Positions 1 through 9,249 of a DNA stretch of 64,000 nt are shown here, piece by piece. The stretch lies in the NCBI RefSeq assembly GCF_900104255.1, contig NZ_FNKZ01000001.1, positions 248,001-312,000 on the forward strand. The letters are read 5' to 3'. Position numbers and translations under genes: made by a program. The stretch is from Pseudoxanthomonas sp. CF385. Its GTDB lineage: Bacteria; Pseudomonadota; Gammaproteobacteria; Xanthomonadales; Xanthomonadaceae. Under the pieces are notes generated by a model. That model did no database searches and was not told the DNA's origin. It saw only the letters and a program-made list of their open reading frames with translations. Each line of letters starts with the position of its first letter. The first letter of the stretch is position 1.

Positions 1-1187
1 TGCCGCTGGACGCGCTGCGCCGTTTCCTGCTCGATCCGGCCGGCCAGTTCCTCGCCCAGCGGCTCGGCATGCGCCTGCCCGATGCGCTGGAGGAAAGCGA
101 GGACACCGAGCCCCTGATCGCACCCACGCACGGCCGCGAACGCACGCGCATGCAGCGCGAGGTGTTCGAGTGGCTGCTCGACCGCGCGTCGCCGCCCGAG
201 ACCCGCACGCCCGGCGCGCTCTACACGCGGCTGCGCGCACGCGGCCAGGTGCCCACCGGTCCGCTGGGAGAACAGGCCGCGGAGCGGGTGTTCGCCGACG
301 TCGACCCGTATGCGCGCGCCTTCGCCGACTGGGTCGGGCACGATCGTCGCCACTGGCTGCACGACGCCCTGCATGAGCCGGATGGCCAGGCCGTGCTGGC
401 GGCGGTGCGCAAGGGTGAGCCGGACGACGGCCTGCTCGCCCGCCTCGCAGAACAAAGGTTGTTCCCATGGATGCGCGAGGAGACCGCCGCGCAATGGCGC
501 GGCCGCCCGACCGGACCGGACGCGGAAGCGCGTCGCTTCCTGTTGTTGCTGGACGAAGCGGAGCGCCACGTCCGCGCGCAGGTGCAGTGGCGCGAACAGG
601 TCGATCATCGCGGCATCGTCGGCCCGCACGGCGGCGCGCCGCACCTGCACACCGTGATCGACGGCGTGCGCGTGCAGGGTCGCGTCGAGGATCTCTACGT
701 GCACGGGTTGGCGCGCGTGCATATCGGGGTGTTGAACGGCCCGGCGGCGATCCGCCACGGCCTGGACTGGCTGCTGGCCAACGCCTGCGGCCTGCGTGTG
801 CCGCTGGTGCAGTTCCACGACGCGGGCGAGGCCGGCGTCGGCCCGCACGTCACCCCGGGCATCGAGGCGGAACAGGCGCGCGACGCCCTGCGCCTGCTGC
901 TGTCGCTGCGCCGCGAGGGTCTGCGCGCGCCGCTGCCGTTCGCGCCGCATACCGGCTGGGAGATCCACGGCGCCGATCCCGGCAAGCGCGAGGACGCCGC
1001 GCGGGCGAAGTGGTATCCCGGCGATTTCAGCTGGGGCGAAAGCACGGGCGAAGCGATCCAGCTCGCGTTCCGCGGCCGTGATCCGCTGGCCGATGCGGAA
1101 GGGCTGGCCGCGTTCGTCGACACCAGCCTGCGCCTCTACGCCGCGCTGCGCGGTGGCCGCACCGACGGTGGGGAGGGCGCGGCATGA
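1..1187 (+). CDS. recC: RecC, exonuclease V gamma subunit (C-terminal part)
   Basis: The frame is open from the left edge of the window (codons begin at position 3) and ends at TGA 1185-1187, giving about 394 C-terminal residues, so the 5' part lies outside. RecC is the Chi-recognition and scaffold subunit of the RecBCD helicase-nuclease that processes double-strand ends. The fragment carries the expected late-RecC features: the segment after the inactive nuclease fold, with the run VDGVRVQGRVEDLY and the closing region rich in Arg/Trp. The stop overlaps the recB start by ATGA (1184-1187), so translation is probably coupled. Identity rests on sequence style plus position before recB. Confidence 0.93.
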   Translation, partial: PLDALRRFLLDPAGQFLAQRLGMRLPDALEESEDTEPLIAPTHGRERTRMQREVFEWLLDRASPPETRTPGALYTRLRARGQVPTGPLGEQAAERVFADVDPYARAFADWVGHDRRHWLHDALHEPDGQAVLAAVRKGEPDDGLLARLAEQRLFPWMREETAAQWRGRPTGPDAEARRFLLLLDEAERHVRAQVQWREQVDHRGIVGPHGGAPHLHTVIDGVRVQGRVEDLYVHGLARVHIGVLNGPAAIRHGLDWLLANACGLRVPLVQFHDAGEAGVGPHVTPGIEAEQARDALRLLLSLRREGLRAPLPFAPHTGWEIHGADPGKREDAARAKWYPGDFSWGESTGEAIQLAFRGRDPLADAEGLAAFVDTSLRLYAALRGGRTDGGEGAA

Positions 1188-4100
1188 GCGGCTTCGATCC
1201 CGCCCGCGAGCCGTATCTCGATCGACCGCTGGACGGCGTGCAGCTGATCGAGGCCAGCGCCGGCACCGGCAAGACCTACACGCTGGCCACGCTGTTCACG
1301 CGGCTGATCGTCGAGCGCGGCCTGCGCATGGGCGAGGTGCTGGCGGTGACCTATACCGAGGCCGCCACGCAGGAGCTGCGCAAGCGCATCCGCGAGCGCC
1401 TCGCGCTGGCCGCCGATCTTGTCGGCACGGTGGCGCACGAGGACGAGACCCACGAGGCCGCGCTCACGCGGGCCATCTTGGCCCGCCATCTCGCGCAGGG
1501 TGACGAGTCGCCTGTCCAGCTCGCGCGTCGCCTGCGCACGGCCGCCGAAGAAACCGACCTCGCCTCGATCTTCACCATCCACGGGTTCTGCGCGCGCGTG
1601 CTGCGTGAGTACGCGCTGGAGACCGGGCAGGGCCTGCAACCGGGCGAACTGCTCGGCAACACGCGCGAGCTGTACGAAGAACTCGCCGCGGACCTGTGGC
1701 GCTCGTACGCGGCCGATGCCGGCACCGTCGACGCGCTGGCCGGGTTGTGGAGCGGCCCCGATGCGCTCGCCGCCGACCTGCCGGCGTTGTGCGGTCCGCT
1801 GCCGCTGCTGCCTCCCGCGCCTCTGCATGACGACCGCGAGCGCCAGGTGGCCGTGGACGCCACGCGCGCCGGCCGCGCAGCCCACTTGGTCGAGGCCATC
1901 GGCCTGTACGAAGCGGACGCGCGCACCGCGATCGCCACCGCCTTCGACGGCAAGGTCTTCGATGGCCGCAAGGCGCGACGTCCGAGCTTCGACAAGGCCT
2001 TCGAGGAACTGTGCGCCGGTGCCGCCCTGGCGCAGTGGCCGCGTACCGACAAGACCCATGTGCAGAAGCTGCTGCCGGAGGCGTTGCTGGGCTACTGCAA
2101 GGATGGCGAAGCCGCGCGCGTGCCGGCGTCGCCGCTGTTCGACGCATGGCGCGACTGGTGCGAGGCCGACGATGCCTGGCAGCAGCTGCAGAAGCGCCTG
2201 CGCCTGGCCTTGTTGCACCGCCTGCGTGACGACGCCCGCCGTCGCCTGGCGGCGATGAAGCAGACGCGGCGCCTGCAGACCTACGATGACCTCATCGACC
2301 ACGTGGCCGACGCGCTCGATGGCCCGCATCGTCGCGCGCTGGTGGCACGTTTGCGCGCGCAATACCGCATCGCCCTGGTGGACGAGTTCCAGGACACCGA
2401 CGAGCGCCAGTGGCAGATCTTCGCGCGCGTGTTCGGCGACTCCGACGACGTGCGCGCACTGGGCGAGACGCCGGCGCTGTTCCTGATCGGCGACCCCAAG
2501 CAGGCCATCTACGGATTCCGTGGCGGCGACGTCGCCACTTACCTGGCGGCCCGGCACCACCCGGCCACCGTCCATGCGGATCCGCTCACCCACAACTTCC
2601 GCTCGCGTCCGGCGTTGCTGCGCGCGGTGCAGGCCTTGTACGACGGGGCCGATGCCGCGGGCCGCGAGGCGTTCGTGCATCCCGGCATCCGTTTCGAAGC
2701 CGTGTCGGCGGGCGAAAAGCGCGGCGATGCGGATTACCTGCGCGAAGGCGTTCCCGCGCCGGCGCTCACCCTGCGCCTGCTACGCAACGCGGCCGGCAAG
2801 GCGTTCGACGCGGACACTTCGCGCGAGGCCGCCACCGCCGCCTGCGTGGCCGACATCCACCGCGTGCTGTCCGATGCGCGCGACGATCGCGCGCGTATCG
2901 ACGGCCGGCCCGTGCGGCCGGGCGACATCGCCGTGCTCGTGCGGAACCACAAGGACGCCACCCGCATGCAGCAGGCGCTGGCGCGGGCCGGCATCCCGGC
3001 CGTCGCCGCGGGCAAGCAGAGCCTGTTCGAAAGCCGCGAAGCCGCCGATCTGCGCACGCTGCTGCTCGCGCTGTTGCATCCGGCCGACGCCGGCCGCCTG
3101 CGCGCGGCGCTGGCCACCGTACTGCTGGGCGAGGACGCCCTCTCGCTGGCCGCCCTGGAGGCCGATGGCGAAGCGCAGCGCCATCATCAGGCGCGCCTAT
3201 TGCACTGGCGCGAGCGCTGGCAGCGCAGCGGTCCGTTCGCGCTGGTGTCCGAGCTGTGCGCGGCGGAAGCCGGGCGCTTGCTCGGCCTGCTGGATGGCGA
3301 ACGCCGCCTCACCAACTATCTGCAGCTCGGCGAGCATCTGCAGGAAGCCGCCGCCCGCACGCTGGGCCTGCATGGTCTGCTCGATTGGCTGCAGGCACGC
3401 ATCGCCCACGCCGATCCGAACGACGAAGCGCAGCTGCTGCGGCTGGAATCCGATGCGCGCCGCGTGCAGATCGTCACCCTGCACAAGAGCAAGGGCCTGG
3501 AGTATCCGCTGGTCTACCTGCCGTTCGCCGGTCTTGGCACGGGCCGCCCGGACAGCGGCCGCCATCGCACCGTGCATGACGGCGTGCGTCGCGTGCTGCA
3601 TTGGCGCATCGACAAGGACGATCCTGTTTGGCAGGCCGCGGGCGTGACGGCGAAACAGGATGCGCTGGCCGAAGATGCGCGCCTGCTCTACGTGGGCCTG
3701 ACCCGCGCCCAACATGCGCTGTGGATCGCGGCCGGCGACGTGACCGAGTTCGAGAAGAGCCGCCTGGCATCGTTGCTGGCCGACCTCGCCGCACTCGGCG
3801 CACGAGACGAGGTGCGCGTTGTCGAGGGTCCGGCGGAAGTGCCACCGCCGCGCCTGCCGGTCGAATACGAGGCGGCCATCGCGCCCGCGCGGACCGCGTC
3901 GCGCCGCGTCGCCGCGGATTGGTGGGTCTACAGCTTCACCCAGCTCGCCCATGCCGACGGCGCCGATCCGCTGGCCGCCGCCACTGAAGCCGATCCCGGG
4001 GGCGAGGACGAAACGCCCGCCTCCGACGCCGACGTGCTGCCCGACGCGATCGCCGCGCCCGTGGCGCAGGCCGATCCGCGTTTCGCCGGCAGCCGTTTCG

Positions 4101-4825
4101 GTGTGGTGATGCACGCTGCGCTGGAGAACGCCGATTTCGCCGCCTGGCGCGACTGGCAGCCGGACGATCCCGCCCCCGACGGCCAGGCCGACGTCATCGT
4201 CGACGCGCTGCGCGAAGGCGGCTATGCCGAGGCCGATATCGACGACGGCCTCGCCGTGCTGGTGCCGCTGGTGGGGCAGACGTTGTGCACGTCGCTGCCG
4301 GAAGGCACGCGCCTGGCCGATGTGCCGCCCGACGCGCGTCGCGCCGAAATCGAATTCCACTTCGCCATGCAGCCCACCGGCGTGCCGGCGCTGCTCGCCC
4401 TGCTGCACCGGCACGGCCTACTGCGCCATCGCACGGCCTTCGGTGCGCGCGCGCGACTCGAAGGTCTGATGACGGGCCTGATCGATCTCACCTACGTCCA
4501 TGACGGCCGTTGGTACGTGCTCGACTACAAGTCGAACCAGCTGCAGGCCTACGACGCGGCGGCGATGCAGCAGGCGATGGCGCACAGCGAGTACGACCTG
4601 CAGGCGCTGATCTACACGCTGGCCCTGCACCGCTGGCTGCGTTTCCGCCTGGGCGAGCGCTATGACTACGCGCGCGACTTCGGCGGCATCCGCTACCTGT
4701 TCTGCCGCGGGCTGGACCTCACCCAACCGCGTTCGCCCGGCGTGCACGCGCACCGCTTCGCCCCCGAACTGGTGCAAGCGCTGGATGCGCTGTTCGCCGG
4801 CCACCCGAGGGAGGCCCTCGCATGA
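1184..4825 (+). CDS. recB: RecB, exonuclease V beta subunit (helicase-nuclease)
   Basis: This 1213-residue protein has the normal RecB length. An N-terminal Walker A, EASAGTGKTYTL, has its lysine at residue 30. The UvrD-type helicase motifs follow: DEFQDTDERQWQIF (Walker B/motif II) and GDPKQAIYGFRGGD (motif III). The C-terminal PD-(D/E)XK nuclease has GLIDLTYV and then DYKSN starting near residue 1114, so both activities look intact. RecB is the slow 3'-5' motor and the only nuclease site of RecBCD. It overlaps recC and recD by 4 bp on either side, a tight three-gene operon. Confidence 0.97.
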   Translation: MSGFDPAREPYLDRPLDGVQLIEASAGTGKTYTLATLFTRLIVERGLRMGEVLAVTYTEAATQELRKRIRERLALAADLVGTVAHEDETHEAALTRAILARHLAQGDESPVQLARRLRTAAEETDLASIFTIHGFCARVLREYALETGQGLQPGELLGNTRELYEELAADLWRSYAADAGTVDALAGLWSGPDALAADLPALCGPLPLLPPAPLHDDRERQVAVDATRAGRAAHLVEAIGLYEADARTAIATAFDGKVFDGRKARRPSFDKAFEELCAGAALAQWPRTDKTHVQKLLPEALLGYCKDGEAARVPASPLFDAWRDWCEADDAWQQLQKRLRLALLHRLRDDARRRLAAMKQTRRLQTYDDLIDHVADALDGPHRRALVARLRAQYRIALVDEFQDTDERQWQIFARVFGDSDDVRALGETPALFLIGDPKQAIYGFRGGDVATYLAARHHPATVHADPLTHNFRSRPALLRAVQALYDGADAAGREAFVHPGIRFEAVSAGEKRGDADYLREGVPAPALTLRLLRNAAGKAFDADTSREAATAACVADIHRVLSDARDDRARIDGRPVRPGDIAVLVRNHKDATRMQQALARAGIPAVAAGKQSLFESREAADLRTLLLALLHPADAGRLRAALATVLLGEDALSLAALEADGEAQRHHQARLLHWRERWQRSGPFALVSELCAAEAGRLLGLLDGERRLTNYLQLGEHLQEAAARTLGLHGLLDWLQARIAHADPNDEAQLLRLESDARRVQIVTLHKSKGLEYPLVYLPFAGLGTGRPDSGRHRTVHDGVRRVLHWRIDKDDPVWQAAGVTAKQDALAEDARLLYVGLTRAQHALWIAAGDVTEFEKSRLASLLADLAALGARDEVRVVEGPAEVPPPRLPVEYEAAIAPARTASRRVAADWWVYSFTQLAHADGADPLAAATEADPGGEDETPASDADVLPDAIAAPVAQADPRFAGSRFGVVMHAALENADFAAWRDWQPDDPAPDGQADVIVDALREGGYAEADIDDGLAVLVPLVGQTLCTSLPEGTRLADVPPDARRAEIEFHFAMQPTGVPALLALLHRHGLLRHRTAFGARARLEGLMTGLIDLTYVHDGRWYVLDYKSNQLQAYDAAAMQQAMAHSEYDLQALIYTLALHRWLRFRLGERYDYARDFGGIRYLFCRGLDLTQPRSPGVHAHRFAPELVQALDALFAGHPREALA

Positions 4826-6666
4826 GCCTGCTCGATGCGCTCTACGCGGGCGGTCACCTGCGCACGCTCGACCATGCCCTGGCGCAGAGTCTGCGCCGGC
4901 TGGATGGCGACACGCCGGATGCGGTGCTCGCCGCCGCGGCGCTGGCCTCGCTGGCGGTGGCCAAGGGCCATGCCGGCGTGCGTCTCGACGCCGCAGGCAC
5001 GCTGGTCGACGCCGAACTCCCCTGGCCCGACGCCGGCGCGTGGATGCAGCAGCTGACGGCTTCGCCCTGGGTCGACGTGCCCCGCGAAGCGATGTGGCCT
5101 TCGCCCGGCAGCGCACCACTGGTGCTGGAAGGCGGCCTGCTCTACCTGCGCCGCTATCGCGAGTACGAACGCGCGCTCGCCCTGGGCCTGCGGCGCATCG
5201 CGTCGCAGCCGGTGCCCGAAGGCGACATCGCGGCACTCGCGCCGCTGTTCGGCACACTATTCCCACACGCCACGCACGACGATCGCCAGGCGCGCGCCGC
5301 CGCACTCGCGCTGCGCCATGCGTTGCTGCTGGTCACCGGCGGCCCTGGCACCGGCAAGACCACGACCACCGCACGCTTGCTGGTGTTGCTGGTCGCGCAG
5401 GCGACGTTGTCGGGGCAGGCATCGCCGCGCATCGCGCTGGCCGCGCCCACCGGCCGTGCCGCCGAGCGCATGGCCGAGAGCGTGCGCCATGCAGTGCAGG
5501 CGCTGGCCGCGCAGGGCCTCGACGCCGATCTGCTCGCCTCGTTGCCCACCACAGGTACCACGCTGCATCGCCTGCTCGGGACGATCCCGGATTCGCCGCG
5601 CTTCCGCCACGACCGGGACAGTCCGCTGCCGTACGACATCGTCGTGGTCGACGAAGCCTCGATGATCGATCTTCCGCTGATGGCCAAGCTGGTCGATGCG
5701 GTCGCGCCGGGCACGCGGCTGGTGCTGCTTGGCGATCCCGACCAGCTGCCGTCGGTGGAAGCCGGCGACGTGCTAGCCGCCATCCTCGGTGCCGCCGGCG
5801 GAGGCGACGCGATAGCGCGCGCCGATGCGGACGCCCTGCAGCCCCTGATCGGCGATGCCGGTGCGCCAGCGCCGGTCGGGGGCGAAGCGCGCTTCCCCGG
5901 CATCCGTGTCCACCTGGAGCAGGGATGGCGTCAGAGCGAGGCATTGCAGCTCGCGCCGCTGGCGTCGGCCGTGCGCGAGGGCGATGCCGATGCGGCGTTG
6001 TCGCGACTGCGCGACGGCGCGCTGTCCAATATCCACTTCCACGAGAACCTGGCCGATCCGCTGGCAGCGCAGCGCGAAGTGCTGCTCGCGCACTTCCGCG
6101 CGCTGGGCCATGCCGCCACGCCCGCCGATGCGCTGGCGCAGTCCACGCGCCTGCGCCTGCTGACGGCCGTGCGCGACGGTCCGCAGGGCGCACGCACGCT
6201 CAATGCGCGCATCGAACGGTGGCTCGCCGAATCGGGTGGCCCCGTGCGCGCCGCGCAGGGCCACGTCCACGGCCAGCTGCTGATCGTCACCGAGAACAGC
6301 TACCGTCACCGCTTGTTCAATGGCGATATCGGTGTCTGCCTGCGGGATGCGGCCGGCACCCTCGTGGCCTGGTTCCCCGGCGACGCGGTCGACGCACCAC
6401 GCGCCTTCCATCCGGCCGCACTGCCTGCGCACGAGTCGGCCTTTGCGATGACGGTGCACAAGGCGCAGGGCTCCGAGTTCGATGCGGTGTGGCTACTGCT
6501 GCCCGCACGCGGCAATCGCGTGCTCTCGCGCGAACTGGTCTATACCGGTATCACCCGCGCACGCCGGGAACTGCATGTGGCCGGCAGCGAAACGGTGATC
6601 CGCGAGGCGCTTTCGCGGCATGCGAGCCGCTGGTCGGGGTTGGGCTGGCGGCTGGGCATGCGTTGA
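4822..6666 (+). CDS. recD: RecD, exonuclease V alpha subunit (5'-3' helicase)
   Basis: This 614-residue SF1B helicase carries Walker A VTGGPGTGKTTTT (lysine near residue 179), Walker B VVDEASMIDLPLMAKL, the GDPDQLPSVEAGDVL motif and a C-terminal TVHKAQGSEFD motif. It is the fast motor of RecBCD and sets nuclease control and RecA loading in that complex. ATG 4822 overlaps the recB stop by ATGA. The gene order recC-recB-recD and the continuous overlaps indicate one transcript. Nothing is truncated or missing. Confidence 0.96.
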   Translation: MSLLDALYAGGHLRTLDHALAQSLRRLDGDTPDAVLAAAALASLAVAKGHAGVRLDAAGTLVDAELPWPDAGAWMQQLTASPWVDVPREAMWPSPGSAPLVLEGGLLYLRRYREYERALALGLRRIASQPVPEGDIAALAPLFGTLFPHATHDDRQARAAALALRHALLLVTGGPGTGKTTTTARLLVLLVAQATLSGQASPRIALAAPTGRAAERMAESVRHAVQALAAQGLDADLLASLPTTGTTLHRLLGTIPDSPRFRHDRDSPLPYDIVVVDEASMIDLPLMAKLVDAVAPGTRLVLLGDPDQLPSVEAGDVLAAILGAAGGGDAIARADADALQPLIGDAGAPAPVGGEARFPGIRVHLEQGWRQSEALQLAPLASAVREGDADAALSRLRDGALSNIHFHENLADPLAAQREVLLAHFRALGHAATPADALAQSTRLRLLTAVRDGPQGARTLNARIERWLAESGGPVRAAQGHVHGQLLIVTENSYRHRLFNGDIGVCLRDAAGTLVAWFPGDAVDAPRAFHPAALPAHESAFAMTVHKAQGSEFDAVWLLLPARGNRVLSRELVYTGITRARRELHVAGSETVIREALSRHASRWSGLGWRLGMR

Positions 6667-6721
6667 ATACACCGCCCGGCCGCTCATCACGATCGTGCAT
6701 GGGAACAGCGCTCCCGGGCGT

Positions 6722-6750
6722 TTGCGATAACCCCCCCAACGGCGTATACC
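6722..6750 (+). promoter_or_regulatory. Candidate sigma-70 promoter for the small gene pair
   Basis: TTGCGA (6722-6727), a 17-nt spacer and TATACC (6745-6750) give a promoter-like arrangement about 100 nt upstream of the 6850 gene. The spacer contains a run of seven C. Read by eye only, so this is a plausible but untested promoter. Confidence 0.4.
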
Positions 6751-6849
6751 TGTCCCTGCTGACTGGCAGTCCCTTCCGCCGCAACAGGCCGGCGAATTTC
6801 CTCCCTATCGGCCCATCCCGCGCAAGCCGCGCGTGCCGAGGAGGTGTGT

Positions 6850-7122
6850 GTGACGAGTCAGCACGTCCAGGTCTTCATCCTGCACCTGGGATCGCAGCAG
6901 TCCATCGGGCCGGACGACCTGCGCGTCATGTGGGCCACCGCGTGCGAATCGCTGGACATCTCGGTCTCGCGACGGCCAGCCGGGCAGGGCAACAACACGG
7001 GCCGACCCTGTTTCGGTCTTTGGGCCGGCCGCCAGTTCCATCGCGTGCCGGCGGAACAGCGCCTGCGCGCCATGCTGGAAGCGCGCGGCTATCTCTTCAC
7101 GCTTACGCATACCGCTCTTTAG
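6850..7122 (+). CDS. Hypothetical protein, 90 aa
   Basis: I do not recognise this family. GTG 6850 is preferred because the strong Shine-Dalgarno GAGGAGG (6838-6844) lies 5 nt before it; an in-frame GTG at 6844 would overlap the ribosome site. The protein is soluble, with no signal peptide, membrane segment or cysteine pair. It has two Trp, and a Gly/Asn/Thr-rich loop near residue 47 is followed by GRPCFGLWAGRQFHRV. The downstream gene's ribosome site overlaps this stop codon, so the two genes are probably co-translated. The coding call is supported by the ribosome site, codon bias and the pairing. Confidence 0.7.
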   Translation: MTSQHVQVFILHLGSQQSIGPDDLRVMWATACESLDISVSRRPAGQGNNTGRPCFGLWAGRQFHRVPAEQRLRAMLEARGYLFTLTHTAL

Positions 7123-7130
7123 GAGGGCGC

Positions 7131-7472
7131 ATGGCTTTTGATATCGGGATCGGCAAGTGCCGGTCGGTGTCGTCGGATTCGGTGGACGTCTGGGCGGACG
7201 GCTCCATCGTCCGGCGGCTGATGCCGGAGACCAAGTGGCAGCGCGACGGGATCAGCATCCTGCAGGTGCCGGCCAAGTTGTGCAGCGCGCGCCATCGGTT
7301 GGTCGCGGGAGAAGAGGTGTTCCTCGACACCGGCCTGATCAACGCCAACAGCGCGGGCAAGCTGGATGTCGAAGGCAGCGGCGATTTCGCCAAGGCGCGC
7401 CTGTCGCTGCTGGTGCCGTCGATCGACATCGAAGCCAAGCCGCCGCCCTCGCGCAAGGCGAGCTGGCGCTGA
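7131..7472 (+). CDS. Hypothetical protein, 113 aa
   Basis: Start ATG 7131 follows AGGAGGGCGC, whose first bases overlap the TAG stop of the gene before it. The protein is soluble, with alternating hydrophobic and polar stretches that suggest a small beta-rich domain (DSVDVWADGSIVRRL, EEVFLDTGLIN, RLSLLVPSIDIE), and has a Pro/Lys/Arg-rich tail. No catalytic motif was recognised. The frame stays open far upstream through recD antiphase sequence, which is a high-GC artefact; only the part from 7131 has a ribosome site. It forms a two-gene unit with the 90-aa protein. Confidence 0.7.
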   Translation: MAFDIGIGKCRSVSSDSVDVWADGSIVRRLMPETKWQRDGISILQVPAKLCSARHRLVAGEEVFLDTGLINANSAGKLDVEGSGDFAKARLSLLVPSIDIEAKPPPSRKASWR

Positions 7473-7512
7473 CGGGCGTCCTTTCCCGGCAGGCTCACCG
7501 TACGACGCACCC

Positions 7513-7538
7513 CGGACCCTTTGCATCCCCTGGGTCCG
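7513..7538 (+). terminator. GC hairpin after the small gene pair
   Basis: CGGACCC (7513-7519) and GGGTCCG (7532-7538) form a perfect 7-bp stem with a 12-nt loop, 40 nt after the 7472 stop. There is no T-tract, so it may only pause polymerase or stabilise the 3' end. Confidence 0.35.
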
Positions 7539-7684
7539 CGCGTGTCTTCAGGTTGGGGGGCGCCGTATGGCGTAGGATGGGGGCGTCCCATTCGTGCGTC
7601 CCGTCCGACCGCCGCTACCGTCGCTCGCTGCGCTTTCCTCAACGCGTCACCGCCCACCGGGCTGACGCACCTCCGGGAGCGCCC

Positions 7685-8347
7685 ATGACGGGCTATCAGG
7701 TCCGCGAGACCCGCCACGCCGTTGGCGGTCACGTTTTTCGCCTGCGTGTACTGAGCGACAAGCAGCAGTTCGCCGATCCCGACGGTCACGGCGCGCGCAT
7801 CGGCATCTCATCGGCGCAATGGAGCCTGTTCGGACAGGTCTGGCCGGCCGGCCGCCTGCTGGCGCAGGCGATGCAGCGTTTCGATATCGTCGGCAAGCGC
7901 ATCCTGGAGATCGGCTGCGGCATCGGCTTGGCGAGCCTGGTGCTGCAGAAGCGCGGTGCCGATGTGGTCGCCTCCGACATCCATCCGCTGGCGGAAGTGT
8001 TCCTGGCCTACAACGCCGCCCTGAACGGTCTGCCGGCGCTGCACTACCGTCAACTGCGTTGGGATACTCCCTTGCCGTCGCTGGGCCGCTTCGATGCGAT
8101 CGTGGCCAGTGACGTGCTCTACGAGCGCGACAGCGCGGACCTGCTGAGCGCGTTGATCGAACGCCACGCGTGCGTCCGCGCCGAGGTGGTGATCACCGAT
8201 CCTGGCCGTGGCAACAGTGCGCGCTTCAGCCACATGCTCGCGGCACAGGGATTCGCAGTGGATGCCGCTCCGTGCCCGATGGACGACGGCGATCCCCCGC
8301 CCCATCGCGGGCGCCTGCTGCACTACCAGCGTGGAATGGCCGCATGA
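7685..8347 (+). CDS. Class I SAM-dependent methyltransferase
   Basis: The 220-residue protein has a Rossmann-fold SAM-binding motif I, ILEIGCGIGLASL, at residues 73-85. An acidic residue ends strand 2 (VVASDIHPL), and FDAIVASDVLYE corresponds to the substrate-side motif of the Methyltransf_16 / protein-lysine methyltransferase-like group. Start ATG 7685 has GGGAG upstream; longer in-frame starts lack this. The substrate is unknown: proteins and small amines are both known for this group. It overlaps the YkgJ-like gene by ATGA, so the two are coupled. Confidence 0.85.
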   Translation: MTGYQVRETRHAVGGHVFRLRVLSDKQQFADPDGHGARIGISSAQWSLFGQVWPAGRLLAQAMQRFDIVGKRILEIGCGIGLASLVLQKRGADVVASDIHPLAEVFLAYNAALNGLPALHYRQLRWDTPLPSLGRFDAIVASDVLYERDSADLLSALIERHACVRAEVVITDPGRGNSARFSHMLAAQGFAVDAAPCPMDDGDPPPHRGRLLHYQRGMAA

Positions 8348-8664
8348 ACGCCGTCGCCGATCCCCAGGTCCCGTTGTGCGCGCGCTGCGATGCCGTGTGC
8401 TGTCGCCTGACCGTCGTGGTACAGCCCGAGGACCGCATTCCCGCGCATCTCACCACGCAGACGCCGGCAGGCCTGACCGTGATGGCGCGCGATGAGGAAG
8501 GCTGGTGCGTGGCCATCGATGCCGCGCGCATGTGCTGCTCCATCTACGACACGCGACCCGACGTGTGCCGTCGTTTCACGATGTCGGGTCCCTACTGCCT
8601 CGCGGTGCGCACCGACTATCTGGACAGCACCTCGCGCGGCATCCCCCTGCAGCTGTACTCATAA
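8344..8664 (+). CDS. YkgJ-family cysteine-cluster protein
   Basis: This 106-residue protein is rich in cysteine: CARCDAVCCRL near the N-terminus, then MCCSIYDTRPDVCRRF and YCLAV. The layout CxxCxxxCC followed by C-IY-RP-CR matches the YkgJ (UPF0153) family, predicted to bind zinc or an iron-sulfur centre. The biochemical role of the family is not established. ATG 8344 overlaps the methyltransferase stop by ATGA. The next gene follows after 10 nt, so this is part of a short operon. Confidence 0.85.
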   Translation: MNAVADPQVPLCARCDAVCCRLTVVVQPEDRIPAHLTTQTPAGLTVMARDEEGWCVAIDAARMCCSIYDTRPDVCRRFTMSGPYCLAVRTDYLDSTSRGIPLQLYS

Positions 8665-8674
8665 GGAGAGCGGC

Positions 8675-8935
8675 ATGGCCCGCCCCCGCAAGACCTCGTC
8701 CGGAGACGCCGCTGTGCCGAACGTCCACCGCGACGCCAGCCGCGTGTTTGCCCGTCGTCCGGGCAGCGAACGCGGTCCGCTGACGCATGAAACCCTTGCC
8801 GCCGATCTCGACGCATTCCACCGCGATGGGGGCACCATCGAAGTGCTGGGCACCACGTACGTGCGCCGCAAGGTGACCCAGGACGGCAAGCCCGTCCCAT
8901 CTCCGGAACCGGCGGCCGGCAAACGCCGTCGTTGA
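8675..8935 (+). CDS. Small basic hypothetical protein, 86 aa
   Basis: Start ATG 8675 has AAGGAGAG directly upstream, overlapping the stop region of the YkgJ-like gene. The protein has a disordered, Lys/Arg-rich N-terminus, a compact middle part (ETLAADLDAFHRDGGTIEVL then TTYVRRKV) and a Lys/Arg C-terminus. I cannot assign a family; the basic ends suggest nucleic-acid or ribosome association, which is inference. It belongs to the 7685-9169 gene chain by spacing. Confidence 0.7.
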   Translation: MARPRKTSSGDAAVPNVHRDASRVFARRPGSERGPLTHETLAADLDAFHRDGGTIEVLGTTYVRRKVTQDGKPVPSPEPAAGKRRR

Positions 8936-8953
8936 ACGACTAGGAGCACGCCC

Positions 8954-9169
8954 TTGCCCGTCACGCCCAACTACGCTTTCGAGAGACGCCAGCGCGAGCT
9001 CGCCAAGAAGAAGAAGCTGGAAGAAAAGAAAGCCCGCAAGCGCGATGCGATCGTTCCCGCGCCCGATGATGCGCCGCCCGAAGCCGTCCACAACGACGCC
9101 GCGGCACCTGCGTCGCCGGCGATGGACGCGACCGCGGGGCCACGCATCCATCGCAAGCGGTCGCCATGA
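8954..9169 (+). CDS. Small lysine-rich protein, 71 aa
   Basis: The likely start is TTG 8954, with TAGGAG 8 nt before it (8941-8946). The N-terminus NYAFERRQRELAKKKKLEEK is a highly charged, probably helical segment typical of a small conserved proteobacterial family of unknown function. The rest is Ala/Pro-rich and probably disordered, ending in a basic tail. It closes the four-gene chain that begins at 7685. Confidence 0.65.
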   Translation: MPVTPNYAFERRQRELAKKKKLEEKKARKRDAIVPAPDDAPPEAVHNDAAAPASPAMDATAGPRIHRKRSP

Positions 9170-9249
9170 GCGCCGGTGCGGCATCGCTTCGTTTCGGGCG
9201 ACCGCGGCATGAAGGACCGGGAGTCGGTGACGGTGTCGCGTCGCCAGGC

